From Christiangramia fulva (GTDB lineage: Bacteria > Bacteroidota > Bacteroidia > Flavobacteriales > Flavobacteriaceae), in contig NZ_CP028136.1 in the NCBI RefSeq assembly GCF_003024155.1, positions 620,001 through 684,000 on the forward strand: DNA of 64,000 nucleotides. Reading direction: 5' to 3'. This document shows positions 17,021 through 26,149 of the stretch, piece by piece; the first letter of the stretch is position 1; every line of letters begins with the position of its first letter. The position numbers were made by a program, and so were the translations under genes. Under the pieces are notes generated by a model. It had not been told where the DNA came from. It was given only the letters and a program-made list of their open reading frames with translations, and ran no database searches.

Positions 17021-17331
17021 ATCCCGGAAGCCTTCTAATAAATCATGTTTAGTTTAAACCTGTAGAAGAATCAGCAGGATTAGGAACACTAAAAATCCTA
17101 CAAACTGAAGTATTGAATTAAGGTAATTTTTTTCAATCTTGTCACCCATCGCGTCGTCATTATTTTTCCAAATATAACGAAGCCAATGCCTGATAATAAG
17201 ATATTTAACTAACTTTAAATCTTGAGAAAAGAATTTAAGAAAGTCTTATGCTTTTTTCTTAAAAATGCTTAGCTCCAATTTGGAAAAAGAATAAAAAGTT
17301 CTTTCGATCCATATCAACAACCCAACATAAA
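17021..17331. other. 311-base intergenic region
   Basis: AT-rich spacer between the sulfoxide reductase and the GDCCVxC gene. I see no RNA gene or clear terminator. The minus strand holds a short hydrophobic reading frame (17054-17149) described separately. Confidence 0.6.
17054..17149 (-). CDS. Possible micro-protein or gene remnant (single membrane segment)
   Basis: A 31-codon frame, MGDKIEKNYLNSILQFVGFL followed by a Leu/Ile-rich segment ending LLILLQV. It is a plausible single membrane helix with a basic/polar N-terminus. The same frame stays open upstream to a stop codon about 30 codons earlier, with no ATG but protein-like content (KYLIIRHWLRYIWKNNDD). It could be a real tiny membrane protein, one with an unusual start, or the tail of a decayed gene. 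No ribosome site or promoter is convincing. Confidence 0.2.
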   Translation of the reverse strand: MGDKIEKNYLNSILQFVGFLVFLILLILLQV

Positions 17332-17538
17332 ATGAAGGTTATTTTAAAATCTACGATTACATGCCCTGTTTGTGGATATGAAAAAGAAGAAACAATGCCT
17401 ACAGAGGCCTGTCAGTTTTTTTATGAATGTGAGAATTGCAAAACGGTTTTAAAACCTAAAGAAGGGGATTGTTGTGTTTTTTGCAGTTATGGTAATGTTG
17501 CGTGTCCCCCGATTCAACAAAACAAGAAATGCTGCTGA
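17332..17538 (+). CDS. GDCCVxC-domain mini-protein
   Basis: A 68-residue cysteine-rich protein with the diagnostic KEGDCCVFCSYG motif near residues 42-53, a preceding TCPVCGY knuckle, an ECENCKT pair, and a C-terminal KKCC. The total of eleven cysteines suggests binding of zinc or a soft metal. GDCCVxC proteins are small and uncharacterised, and are often found near mercury or other metal-resistance genes. Here it stands alone between the sulfoxide reductase and a convergent ABC permease, about 4 kb from the metal block. No signal peptide is present, so it should be cytoplasmic. Confidence 0.75.
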   Translation: MKVILKSTITCPVCGYEKEETMPTEACQFFYECENCKTVLKPKEGDCCVFCSYGNVACPPIQQNKKCC

Positions 17539-17564
17539 AAAAGGTTAATCCTCCCAGGATATAA

Positions 17565-18821
17565 TTACATTCCGGTTCTAATCGCTTCGACAGGATCGAG
17601 ACGGGAAGCCGAAATAGCAGGAACAATTCCTGAAATAAGCCCAATTACTGCCGAGACTATTGTACCTATCAAGATGTTAACAGGAGAAAGAACAAATTCA
17701 AAGTCTCCGGTAAACTGAGATGCGACGATAGAAACTATCCAGACGAGAAAAAGTCCTACCAGGCCTCCAATTACTGAAAGTATGATCGCTTCAAATAGGA
17801 ATTGCGAAAGAATAAATCTGTTTTTTGCTCCAAGGGATTTCTGAATACCTATCAAATTGGTTCGCTCTTTCACACTCACAAACATGATATTGGCAATACC
17901 AAAGCCACCAACCAGAAGGGAAAATCCGCTAATTATTAGTCCTATTATATTCAGTTTTCCGGTGATATTATCAATAAAATCACTAAACCCCTGAAGCTGG
18001 GCGACGAAGAAAGTATCAATCTCATCGGGCTTAAGCCCTCTGAAACGACGAAGATTTTGTTTGATTTTCGCGATAAACGCATCGTTATCGACACCATCTT
18101 TAGGTTTTAAAATCATTTGTGGAAAAACCATCCCTTTCGTCACTCCATAAATTCGTCGTGCAAATTTTGCAGGAACAAAAGCCTGCCCATCACGGGAATT
18201 TCCAAAAAGAGATTGTCCTTGTTTTTTTAATACCCCAATCACGGTAACCCTTCTTCCATAAAGTCGCACTTCCTTCCCAAGCGGATTGGTATTTTCACCA
18301 AATAAATTCTTAGCAACTTCATTCCCCAACACGATTACAGCAGAACCGGTATCGCCTTCCGATTCCGTAAAAAACCGTCCTTCTTCAAATTCGAAGGCTT
18401 CAATATCATAGTATTCAGGAGTAACGGCTCCAATATCAACACCATTAGTAAGAACATCGTTATATTTTAAAGAAGCGCTGGGCACTCCCAAAGAAAAGCT
18501 TACCGCTTCTGCCTCAGGTAAAGTCTTCTTTAAATACTGGTATTCCTCAAAAGTAACATCTGGGAACTGCTCTCTTTTCCATCGTGGAATATCGGTAGGT
18601 CCAAATGAAAAACGCATCACAATAACGGTACTGTTATCTAGAGCACTAATGCTTCCTTTAATTTCTTTCTGAAGAGAATCGACTGCAGCCAACACGGCGA
18701 TAATTGAAAAAATTCCAATGGTAACACCAAGCAGGGAAAGAAACGTACGTAACCTGTTATTCCTAAGAGCACTGATGGCAAAATTAAAGCTCTCCTTTAT
18801 GACACGCAGGTAAATAAGCAT
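17565..18821 (-). CDS. MacB/FtsX-like ABC transporter permease
   Basis: A 418-residue permease starting at ATG 18821; a longer frame from 18851 would prepend ten residues unlikely to be native. The N-terminal membrane segment (LRTFLSLLGVTIGIFSIIAV) is followed by a large periplasmic MacB-core domain (about residues 45-275) and three C-terminal FtsX-type segments including LLVGGFGIANIMFVSVKERT and the final EAIRTGM. These proteins work as dimers with a cytoplasmic LolD/MacB-like ATPase in extracytoplasmic export or mechanotransmission. No ATPase gene is adjacent, so its partner must be elsewhere. Confidence 0.85.
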   Translation of the reverse strand: MLIYLRVIKESFNFAISALRNNRLRTFLSLLGVTIGIFSIIAVLAAVDSLQKEIKGSISALDNSTVIVMRFSFGPTDIPRWKREQFPDVTFEEYQYLKKTLPEAEAVSFSLGVPSASLKYNDVLTNGVDIGAVTPEYYDIEAFEFEEGRFFTESEGDTGSAVIVLGNEVAKNLFGENTNPLGKEVRLYGRRVTVIGVLKKQGQSLFGNSRDGQAFVPAKFARRIYGVTKGMVFPQMILKPKDGVDNDAFIAKIKQNLRRFRGLKPDEIDTFFVAQLQGFSDFIDNITGKLNIIGLIISGFSLLVGGFGIANIMFVSVKERTNLIGIQKSLGAKNRFILSQFLFEAIILSVIGGLVGLFLVWIVSIVASQFTGDFEFVLSPVNILIGTIVSAVIGLISGIVPAISASRLDPVEAIRTGM

Positions 18822-18935
18822 ATTGAAACAGGTGGTTTTATAGTCGTTCAAAGATAGGACGCAGCGCTTAAAAATATGTTACAAAATTTATTTATAATTC
18901 ACCGGAATCACTTTCAGATTTTTACCTGAATTGGT

Positions 18936-18943
18936 TACTTTTG
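18936..18943 (+). promoter_or_regulatory. Putative purH/mre promoter -7 box (TACTTTTG)
   Basis: A TAnnTTTG match 22 bases before the purH ATG. A TTTC resembling the -33 TTTG lies at 18912-18915, 20 bases upstream of the box. This may drive the whole purH-mreBCD-mrdA-rodA run, since no internal terminator is seen. Confidence 0.5.
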
Positions 18944-18965
18944 CCCCTTTAACAAACACAACACA

Positions 18966-20498
18966 ATGAGTCAATTAAAAGAAGCAAAATCTGCTTTAAT
19001 TTCAGTTTTTAGTAAAGATGGTCTTGAACCTATTGTAAAAAAACTCGACGAACTAAACATTACTATTTACTCAACCGGCGGAACCGAAAAATTCATCAAA
19101 GACCTGGGTATCGATGTGATACCTGTTGAAGATGTTACCTCTTACCCGTCTATACTTGGCGGAAGGGTAAAAACGCTTCACCCGAAAGTTTTCGGCGGAA
19201 TTCTTAACCGTCAGGAAAATGAAGGTGATGTGAAGGAATTGGAGCAGTATGAAATTCCGCAAATAGACATTGTGATTGTGGACTTGTACCCTTTTGAAAA
19301 AACAGTAGCTTCAGGAGCTTCTGAACAGGAGATTATCGAGAAGATAGATATCGGGGGGATTTCACTGATTCGTGCCGCAGCCAAGAATTTTAAAGATGTG
19401 ACCTGCGTTTCCTCGGTTGATGACTATGAAGAATTTCTGGATCTTCTGAATGAAAAAGGAGGAAAAACGAGCCTCGCGGACCGTAAGAAATTTGCCGCGA
19501 AAGCATTCAATATTTCGTCACACTACGACACTGCGATCTTTAATTATTTCAATAAGGACATCAAATTACCTGTTTTCAAACAGAGTGAACTAAAAGGAAA
19601 GGAATTGCGATATGGCGAAAATCCACATCAAAAGGGAACTTTCTTTGGTGATTTTGACGCGATGTTCGACCAGCTTCACGGAAAAGAACTTTCATATAAC
19701 AACCTTCTGGATGTCGATGCCGCCGTGAATTTGATGAACGAATTCAAAGGAGAGGCGCCAACTTTCGCTATTCTGAAACATAACAATGCCTGCGGACTCG
19801 CTCAGCGCGACACTATTAAACAGGCTTATGTAGATGCGCTGGCAGGTGATCCGGTTTCAGCTTTTGGAGGAATTTTGATCAGTAATGTGGAAATTGATGC
19901 AGCAACTGCCGAAGAAATCCACAAACTTTTTTGTGAAGTGGTGATTGCCCCCTCCTATTCCGCAGAAGCGCTGGAAATTTTAAAAGGAAAAAAGAACAGG
20001 ATAATTCTTATTTTAAAAGATATTGAGTTACCTAAAGATCAGGTAAGAACCTGTCTCAATGGAGTTTTGGTTCAGGATAAAGACCTAAAAACCGATGCGC
20101 TTGAAGACCTCGAACAGGTGACCAAAAATAAACCTTCAGATAATGAGTTATCTGACATGATATTTGCGTCAAAGATCTGCAAACATACCAAATCCAACAC
20201 GATCGTACTGGCAAAAAACAAACAGCTTTGCGCTAGCGGAACAGGGCAAACCTCGAGAGTAGACGCATTAAAACAAAGCATTGAAAAGGCCCGTTCCTTT
20301 AAATTTGATTTACAGGGAGCCGTGATGGCCAGTGACGCTTTTTTTCCATTCCCCGATTGTGTAGAAATAGCCGGAAATGAAGGAATTACTGCGGTCATTC
20401 AGCCAGGAGGTTCGATTAAAGATCAGTTAAGCATAGATTATTGCAACGAAAATAATATCGCCATGGTGATGACAGGAACACGCCATTTTAAACATTAA
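18966..20498 (+). CDS. purH: Bifunctional AICAR formyltransferase/IMP cyclohydrolase PurH
   Basis: A 510-residue enzyme catalysing the last two steps of IMP synthesis. The N-terminal MGS-like cyclohydrolase domain (residues 1-190) shows ALISVFSKDGLEPIV, STGGTEKFI and GGRVKTLHPKVFGGIL. The C-terminal transformylase has the KHNNACG motif, LRYGENPHQ and the terminal TGTRHFKH. Length is normal for the family. It is followed after 40 bases by mreB with no terminator, an arrangement I believe recurs in Flavobacteriia. Confidence 0.97.
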   Translation: MSQLKEAKSALISVFSKDGLEPIVKKLDELNITIYSTGGTEKFIKDLGIDVIPVEDVTSYPSILGGRVKTLHPKVFGGILNRQENEGDVKELEQYEIPQIDIVIVDLYPFEKTVASGASEQEIIEKIDIGGISLIRAAAKNFKDVTCVSSVDDYEEFLDLLNEKGGKTSLADRKKFAAKAFNISSHYDTAIFNYFNKDIKLPVFKQSELKGKELRYGENPHQKGTFFGDFDAMFDQLHGKELSYNNLLDVDAAVNLMNEFKGEAPTFAILKHNNACGLAQRDTIKQAYVDALAGDPVSAFGGILISNVEIDAATAEEIHKLFCEVVIAPSYSAEALEILKGKKNRIILILKDIELPKDQVRTCLNGVLVQDKDLKTDALEDLEQVTKNKPSDNELSDMIFASKICKHTKSNTIVLAKNKQLCASGTGQTSRVDALKQSIEKARSFKFDLQGAVMASDAFFPFPDCVEIAGNEGITAVIQPGGSIKDQLSIDYCNENNIAMVMTGTRHFKH

Positions 20499-20538
20499 TT
20501 TTATTACATTTACCAAACCTCAACACTTATAATACGCT

Positions 20539-21567
20539 ATGGGATTTTTTGATTTTCTCATTGAAGAAATTGCGATAGACTTAGGAACCGCGAACACACT
20601 TATTATACACAATGACAAGGTTGTTGTAGACAGTCCTTCAATTGTAGCCCGGGACCGTACTTCGGGAAAAATAACTGCCGTGGGTAAGGAAGCCGCGATG
20701 ATGCAGGGTAAAACTCATGAGAATATCAAAACAATCAGGCCGCTAAAAGACGGTGTGATTGCCGATTTTGATGCCAGTGAGAAAATGCTCACTATGTTCA
20801 TTAAAGAAATTCCTGCTCTTAAAAAGAAACTTTTTACTCCCGCCCTTCGTATGGTGATTTGTATCCCTTCCGGAATTACCGAGGTAGAGATGCGTGCCGT
20901 AAAAGAAAGCGCAGAGAGGGTGAACGGTAAGGAAGTCTATCTTATTCACGAACCTATGGCTGCAGCAATTGGTATTGGTGTTGATATCATGCAGCCTAAG
21001 GGAAATATGATCGTGGATATAGGTGGCGGCACTACCGAAATCGCCGTGATCGCCCTTGGAGGTATCGTTTGCGATAAATCGATTAAAATCGCGGGAGATG
21101 TTTTTACCAACGACATCGTTTATTATATGCGTACACAGCATAACCTTTATGTTGGGGAGCGTACTGCGGAAAAAATAAAAATCCAGATTGGTGCGGCCAC
21201 TGAAGATCTTGAGGTGCCGCCGGAAGAAATGAGCGTTCAGGGTAGGGATTTACTTACCGGAAAACCAAAACAGGTGAATATCTCTTACCGTGAAATCGCT
21301 AAAGCTCTTGATAAATCTATATTGCGAATCGAAGATGCGGTGATGGAAACACTTTCTCAAACTCCACCGGAACTTGCAGCCGATATTTATAATACAGGTA
21401 TCTATCTTGCCGGAGGTGGTTCTATGCTCAGAGGTTTGGATAAACGTTTGTCCCAGAAGACCGATCTTCCGGTTTATATAGCCGAAGATCCGTTGAGGGC
21501 AGTGGTTCGTGGCACCGGAATTACCCTAAAAAACCTCAGCCGTTACAAAGGGATTTTGATCAAGTAG
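20539..21567 (+). CDS. mreB: Rod-shape actin homologue MreB
   Basis: A 342-residue bacterial actin that organises cell-wall elongation at the inner membrane. Nucleotide-binding motifs are intact: IDLGTANTLI (phosphate 1), VDIGGGTTEIAVI (phosphate 2), and GIYLAGGGSMLRGLD (adenosine). An N-terminal FFDFLIEEI segment can act as membrane-binding helix. First gene of the mreBCD-mrdA-rodA set; mreC follows after 14 bases. Confidence 0.97.
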   Translation: MGFFDFLIEEIAIDLGTANTLIIHNDKVVVDSPSIVARDRTSGKITAVGKEAAMMQGKTHENIKTIRPLKDGVIADFDASEKMLTMFIKEIPALKKKLFTPALRMVICIPSGITEVEMRAVKESAERVNGKEVYLIHEPMAAAIGIGVDIMQPKGNMIVDIGGGTTEIAVIALGGIVCDKSIKIAGDVFTNDIVYYMRTQHNLYVGERTAEKIKIQIGAATEDLEVPPEEMSVQGRDLLTGKPKQVNISYREIAKALDKSILRIEDAVMETLSQTPPELAADIYNTGIYLAGGGSMLRGLDKRLSQKTDLPVYIAEDPLRAVVRGTGITLKNLSRYKGILIK

Positions 21568-21581
21568 GAGAAGTTTAACTT

Positions 21582-22406
21582 ATGCAGCAGATTTTCAATT
21601 TTCTTATTAGGAATAAGAATAACATACTATTCCTGTTCCTCTTTGCTGTATCCTTATTTCTTACCATTCAGAACCACTCATTCCAGAAAAGCAGATTTAT
21701 AAGCTCTGCAAATGTTGTGACCGGAGGTGTTTATTCCTGGGCTAATAATCTCAACGCCTATTTGCATCTCGACGAATATAATGAGCGGCTTCTGGAAGAG
21801 AATAACAAATTGCGAAATATTATTTCGAATATCAACGACAGTATTTCCGTAGAAAAACAACTTGACAGCACTTCTTTCCAGGGAGATTATATGTTTCGCA
21901 CTGCAAGGGTGATCAATAATAATTTTGCAAAAGTTGATAATTACCTCACCCTGAATCGCGGTGAAAAATCGGGCATTGAACCTGAATATGGCGTCATTAC
22001 CAGCCAGGGCATAGTTGGCATCGTTGATCGCGTAAACGATCATTATTCCCGGGTGATCTCAATCTTAAACAGCCGTTCCAGGATTAACGCACAGCTTAAA
22101 AAAACCGATCATTTTGGAAGCCTTATCTGGAATGGAAAAGATCCCAATGTGGTACAGCTTATCGATGTACCAAGGCAGGCTCCACTGCAAAAAGGCGATA
22201 CGATCATAACGGGAGGTCGTTCATTAATTTTCCCTCAGGGACTGCCCATTGGTAAAATAACCGATTTTAAGCTTGACCAGACGCAGAGCTATTACACTAT
22301 TGATGTGAAATTGTTCAACGACATGACGAATATAGGCTATGTGTACGTGATTGAAAATTTGAATAAGGACGAAATAAAAGCTTTGGAAAAGGATAATAAT
22401 GAATAG
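21582..22406 (+). CDS. mreC: Rod-shape-determining protein MreC
   Basis: A 274-residue bitopic protein: one N-terminal membrane helix (residues 14-29), a short coiled coil (about 60-80, EYNERLLEENNKLRN), and the periplasmic two-barrel MreC core with LTLNRGEKSGIEPEYGVI and VITSQGIVGIV. It links MreB to the PBP2-RodA synthase. Its 3' end overlaps mreD by 8 bases, supporting coupled translation. Confidence 0.95.
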   Translation: MQQIFNFLIRNKNNILFLFLFAVSLFLTIQNHSFQKSRFISSANVVTGGVYSWANNLNAYLHLDEYNERLLEENNKLRNIISNINDSISVEKQLDSTSFQGDYMFRTARVINNNFAKVDNYLTLNRGEKSGIEPEYGVITSQGIVGIVDRVNDHYSRVISILNSRSRINAQLKKTDHFGSLIWNGKDPNVVQLIDVPRQAPLQKGDTIITGGRSLIFPQGLPIGKITDFKLDQTQSYYTIDVKLFNDMTNIGYVYVIENLNKDEIKALEKDNNE

Positions 22407-22905
22407 TACATTGCTTTCAAATATCGGCCGCTTTGTTATCCTGATCTTTCTTCAGGTTTTAATTCTCAACAACATCAATTTTGCAGGATATATAAACCCA
22501 TATCTATACGTTTTGTTTATCCTTCTTTATCCGTTTACAGGAAATCAAAGCCTGTTTCTTTTCCTGGCATTCTTACTCGGTTTAAGCATTGATATTTTTG
22601 AAGATAGCGGCGGCATCAATGCGGCTGCCTGCCTTGTAGCGGCTTTCATAAGGCCTTATTTGCTTCGATTCTCCTTTGGCATAAGTTATGATCATCAGAA
22701 TATCCGACTTTCCAACGCACCTATCGGAGCTAAATTAAGTTACGTGGCCCTTATGGTCTTAATACATCATTTTGTGTTGTTTTCATTGGAAATGTTTAGT
22801 CTAACACATATAATATTGATATTGAAAAAGACGTTATTTTCGAGTATATTCACGATCATATTGGTGTTTCTCAGCCTCACATTGTTCAGTAAAAAATATC
22901 GATGA
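22399..22905 (+). CDS. mreD: Rod-shape-determining protein MreD
   Basis: A 168-residue protein made of about five membrane helices, with the family-typical pattern including NPYLYVLFILLYPF and GLSIDIFEDSGGINAAACL. MreD partners MreC in the elongasome. Sequence conservation in the family is low, so the call rests on topology and on its exact place in the operon. It overlaps mreC by 8 bases and mrdA by 4 bases (ATGA). Confidence 0.93.
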   Translation: MNSTLLSNIGRFVILIFLQVLILNNINFAGYINPYLYVLFILLYPFTGNQSLFLFLAFLLGLSIDIFEDSGGINAAACLVAAFIRPYLLRFSFGISYDHQNIRLSNAPIGAKLSYVALMVLIHHFVLFSLEMFSLTHIILILKKTLFSSIFTIILVFLSLTLFSKKYR

Positions 22906-24770
22906 GAAAAATACTGCTCTACATCACCATCTTAACCACCGGATTACTATTTATAGGAAGGCTTTTCTACCTTCAGGTTGTAGATACTTCCCTGGCAATT
23001 CGTTCACGTGACAATGCGATAAAAGTAGTATATGATTATCCGCAGCGGGGATATATTTACGATCGGGAGGGAAACCTGATGGTTTCTAACCAGCCTTCAT
23101 ACGATGTCATGGTTATACCACGTAACCTGAAGCCGTTTGACACTACCGAATTTTGCAGTATTCTGAATCTCACCAAGGAAAACCTCGAAAAAAAACTTGA
23201 CAAGGCCAGGATTTATTCACCTATGCTTCCGTCAGTGGTGATCCCTCAGCTTACCAAGAGTGAATATGCGGTCCTTCAGGAGAAAATGAGGAAATATGAA
23301 GGTTTTTATATTCAAAAGCGTTCTTTGCGTGACTATCAGGTACATCACAGCGCAAATGTACTGGGATATATTGCCGAAGTTAACCAGCATATTATCAAAA
23401 CTGATCCCTATTATATTTCGGGAGACCTTATTGGCCGCGCCGGAGTAGAAAAAACTTACGAAGATATTTTACGCGGAGTCAAAGGGGTGAAATACATTCA
23501 GAAAGATCGTTTCAATAGAGATCTGGGGCCTTATAAAGATGGGATCTACGATACCTTACCGGAAAAAGGAAAGGATATCACCATCACCATAGATTCAAAA
23601 CTGCAGGAATACGGAAGTAAGTTAATGGAGCACAAACGCGGTGGAATTGTTGCAATTGAACCTGAAAGCGGCGAGATACTGGCTCTTATAACCGCGCCAA
23701 GTTATGATCCTGCAGATTTGGTGGGAAGACAGCGCTCGAAGAATTTTACCAAACTTTATTACGATTCTATTGCAAAACCTCTTTACGATCGTGGTTTGCT
23801 CGCAGAATATCCTCCCGGCTCGCCGTTCAAAACACTCAATGCCCTTATCGGCCTGCAGGAAGGAGTGGTGGATACCTCTGATAAATTTAGCTGTAACCAC
23901 GGATATAGTTACGGAAGGGGAAGAAAACTTGGCTGTCACTCCCATCGTAGTCCACTTGCTATGATCGACGGAATTTCAATGTCCTGTAACTCATATTTTG
24001 CGAATGTTTACAGAAGGATCATCGAAAAATATCCCACCCCTCAACAGGGAATTGATGCCTGGAATGCACATTTGAAAAGTTTTGGACTTGGTGATTATCT
24101 GGGATCTGATCTCAATACAGGCCGCCCGGGAAAAATCCCCGATGCAGATTATTACAATCAAATCTATAATTATCCAACCTATAAATGGTATGCAACTGCT
24201 ACCCTCTCAAACGCCATTGGCCAGGGGGAAGTTTTAATGACTCCTATCCAGCTTGCCAATATGGCAGCAACTATCGGAAATAAAGGCTGGTACAAAATCC
24301 CTCATATTCTGAAAAAAATAAACGGGAAGGATATTGATAATGAAAAATTCACCACTAAAAATTTTACTACCATAGATTCCAGGAATTTTGATCCCGTTGT
24401 GGAAGGAATGCACCAGGTATATAAAACCGGAACGGCCTCAAGCCTTCAGGTACCGGGCATCGAGATTGCAGGGAAAACCGGAACCGCTGAAAATTATACC
24501 AAAATAGGCGGGAAAAGGGTCCAGCTTACAGACCATTCTATTTTTGTGGCTTTTGCCCCGGTAGATAATCCTAAAATTGCCATAGCGGTTTTTGTAGAAA
24601 ATGGTTATTGGGGAAGCCGTTATGCCGGGCGAATCGCCAGCCTTATGATAGAAAAATACCTAAAAGGAACAATCAGCAGGACCGACATGGAAAACTGGAT
24701 TTTAAGCCACAGCCTGGAAGAAGAATATGCAAAACCGCTAAGCGGAAAACCTTTCGTAATCAATCAGTAA
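22902..24770 (+). CDS. mrdA: Penicillin-binding protein 2 (elongation transpeptidase)
   Basis: A 622-residue class B PBP. One N-terminal membrane anchor (residues 3-23) precedes the dimerisation domain (RGYIYDREGNLMVSN) and the transpeptidase domain. Active-site motifs are present: S307-P-F-K310 (SxxK, in PPGSPFK), SCN in SMSCNSYFAN, and KTGTAEN. Pro instead of the usual Thr after the catalytic serine is a mild departure. It crosslinks peptidoglycan made by RodA, whose ATG follows the mrdA stop directly (TAAATG). Confidence 0.96.
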   Translation: MRKILLYITILTTGLLFIGRLFYLQVVDTSLAIRSRDNAIKVVYDYPQRGYIYDREGNLMVSNQPSYDVMVIPRNLKPFDTTEFCSILNLTKENLEKKLDKARIYSPMLPSVVIPQLTKSEYAVLQEKMRKYEGFYIQKRSLRDYQVHHSANVLGYIAEVNQHIIKTDPYYISGDLIGRAGVEKTYEDILRGVKGVKYIQKDRFNRDLGPYKDGIYDTLPEKGKDITITIDSKLQEYGSKLMEHKRGGIVAIEPESGEILALITAPSYDPADLVGRQRSKNFTKLYYDSIAKPLYDRGLLAEYPPGSPFKTLNALIGLQEGVVDTSDKFSCNHGYSYGRGRKLGCHSHRSPLAMIDGISMSCNSYFANVYRRIIEKYPTPQQGIDAWNAHLKSFGLGDYLGSDLNTGRPGKIPDADYYNQIYNYPTYKWYATATLSNAIGQGEVLMTPIQLANMAATIGNKGWYKIPHILKKINGKDIDNEKFTTKNFTTIDSRNFDPVVEGMHQVYKTGTASSLQVPGIEIAGKTGTAENYTKIGGKRVQLTDHSIFVAFAPVDNPKIAIAVFVENGYWGSRYAGRIASLMIEKYLKGTISRTDMENWILSHSLEEEYAKPLSGKPFVINQ

Positions 24771-26018
24771 ATGGCCAAAAGCAGCGCAGGATTTGACTGG
24801 ATTAGCATTTTAATTTATTTACTTCTTGTTGGTTTTGGCTGGGCCAATATTTACTCTGCCGCCCTCGGCAATAATACCGGATCTTATTTCGACCTTGACC
24901 AGGTATACGGGAAACAGGCCTTATGGATCCTGCTAAGTTTCCTAATAATCGTCATCGTTCTTTCTATCGAGGCGAAATTTTACCAGCGCTTTGCCAGCGT
25001 CATTTATATTATTTCCCTGCTCTCTTTAGCGGGCTTATTTCTCTTCGGAAAAACGATCTCGGGAGCTACCTCCTGGTATTCTTTTGGAGGTTTGAGCATA
25101 CAACCTTCTGAATTTGCCAAATTTGCCACTTCACTCGCGCTGGCAAAATATCTGAGTGACATTCAAACCAACATAAGGCGTTTGAGCCACCAGGTTAAAG
25201 CATTTATCATCATCGCGCTGCCGGCCCTGATCATCATTCCGCAACCAGATCCAGGCAGCGCGCTTGTATATGCTGCTTTTTTCTTTCCGCTTTACCGCGA
25301 AGGCCTTTCGGGTTTTTATTTGGTCACGGGTTTATCGGCAGTAGCGGTTTTTATACTTACGCTTGTTGTAGGTCCGCTTTGGGTAAGCCTGGGAGTTTTA
25401 GGGATCGCTGTGCTTATCTTTTTCAGAAAAAGAAAAAAGAGGCCGGGAAGGATCCTTATCACTCTGTTTGCCATTTTCACTATAGGATTAAGTTTTTCGG
25501 TAAACTATATTTTCAATAATGTCTTTGAACAGCGGCATCGCGACCGTTTTAATATTGTTTTGGGAAAGGAGGTAGATTCACGCGGAATTGGCTATAATAC
25601 CAACCAGAGCGAAATTGCAATTGGTAGTGGCGGGTGGCTGGGTAAAGGCTGGACCGAAGGCACACAAACAAAAGGCCATTTTGTTCCCGAACAACATACC
25701 GATTATATTTTCAGCACGGTAGGAGAAGAATGGGGTTTTGCGGGGAGTGCCGCAGTGATCATTCTTTTTGTTTTCCTACTGCTTCGCCTGCTGCAACTTG
25801 CAGAGCGGCAACGCTCACAATTTAACCGGGTGTACGGTTATTCGGTGATAGGGATACTTTTTATTCATTTTCTCGTGAATATTGGAATGGTGGTAGGCAT
25901 ATTCCCCACGGTAGGAATTCCACTTCCATTTTTCAGCTACGGGGGCTCTGCACTCTGGGGATTCACGGTTCTTCTCTTTATCTTTATTAAGTTAGATTCT
26001 GAAAGGCTTTCCTTTTAA
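24771..26018 (+). CDS. rodA: Rod-shape SEDS glycosyltransferase RodA
   Basis: A 415-residue SEDS-family peptidoglycan polymerase with about ten membrane helices. Typical motifs are visible: SWYSFGGLSIQPSEFAK in the first half, PQPDPGSALVYAAFF, the long periplasmic loop with QSEIAIGSGGWLGKGW and HFVPEQHTDYIFSTVGEEWGF, and GIPLPFFSYGGSALW near the end. It starts immediately after the mrdA stop. The 3' end overlaps a possible antisense micro-gene by a few bases. Confidence 0.96.
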   Translation: MAKSSAGFDWISILIYLLLVGFGWANIYSAALGNNTGSYFDLDQVYGKQALWILLSFLIIVIVLSIEAKFYQRFASVIYIISLLSLAGLFLFGKTISGATSWYSFGGLSIQPSEFAKFATSLALAKYLSDIQTNIRRLSHQVKAFIIIALPALIIIPQPDPGSALVYAAFFFPLYREGLSGFYLVTGLSAVAVFILTLVVGPLWVSLGVLGIAVLIFFRKRKKRPGRILITLFAIFTIGLSFSVNYIFNNVFEQRHRDRFNIVLGKEVDSRGIGYNTNQSEIAIGSGGWLGKGWTEGTQTKGHFVPEQHTDYIFSTVGEEWGFAGSAAVIILFVFLLLRLLQLAERQRSQFNRVYGYSVIGILFIHFLVNIGMVVGIFPTVGIPLPFFSYGGSALWGFTVLLFIFIKLDSERLSF

Positions 26019-26092
26019 GAACATTGATCCATCAGCAGAATTATAGCCGCGATGATCAGGATGATAATAGGATAAATATATTTTCTCTTCAT
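26015..26092 (-). CDS. Possible 25-residue membrane micro-protein
   Basis: A 25-codon frame reading MKRKYIYPIIILIIAAIILL then MDQCS and a stop. It has an ATG preceded by AAGAAG, a basic N-terminus and a perfect single hydrophobic helix. Its stop overlaps the rodA stop on the opposite strand. It lies downstream of the tail-specific protease gene, but the protease terminator (26103-26131) is between them, so readthrough or its own promoter would be needed. Confidence 0.35.
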   Translation of the reverse strand: MKRKYIYPIIILIIAAIILLMDQCS

Positions 26093-26102
26093 CTTCTTGA
26101 AT

Positions 26103-26131
26103 AAAAAAGCCCCCACTATCGCGGAGGCTTT
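26103..26131 (-). terminator. Rho-independent terminator of the tail-specific protease gene
   Basis: On the minus strand the stem AAAGCCTCC/GGGGGCTTT (one T-G wobble, 8-base loop) runs into six T. It starts about 20 bases after the protease stop. On the plus strand it has one mismatch and a weak T-run, so it may also slow transcription from rodA. Confidence 0.75.
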
Positions 26132-26149
26132 AAATTATATTTTGAAACT

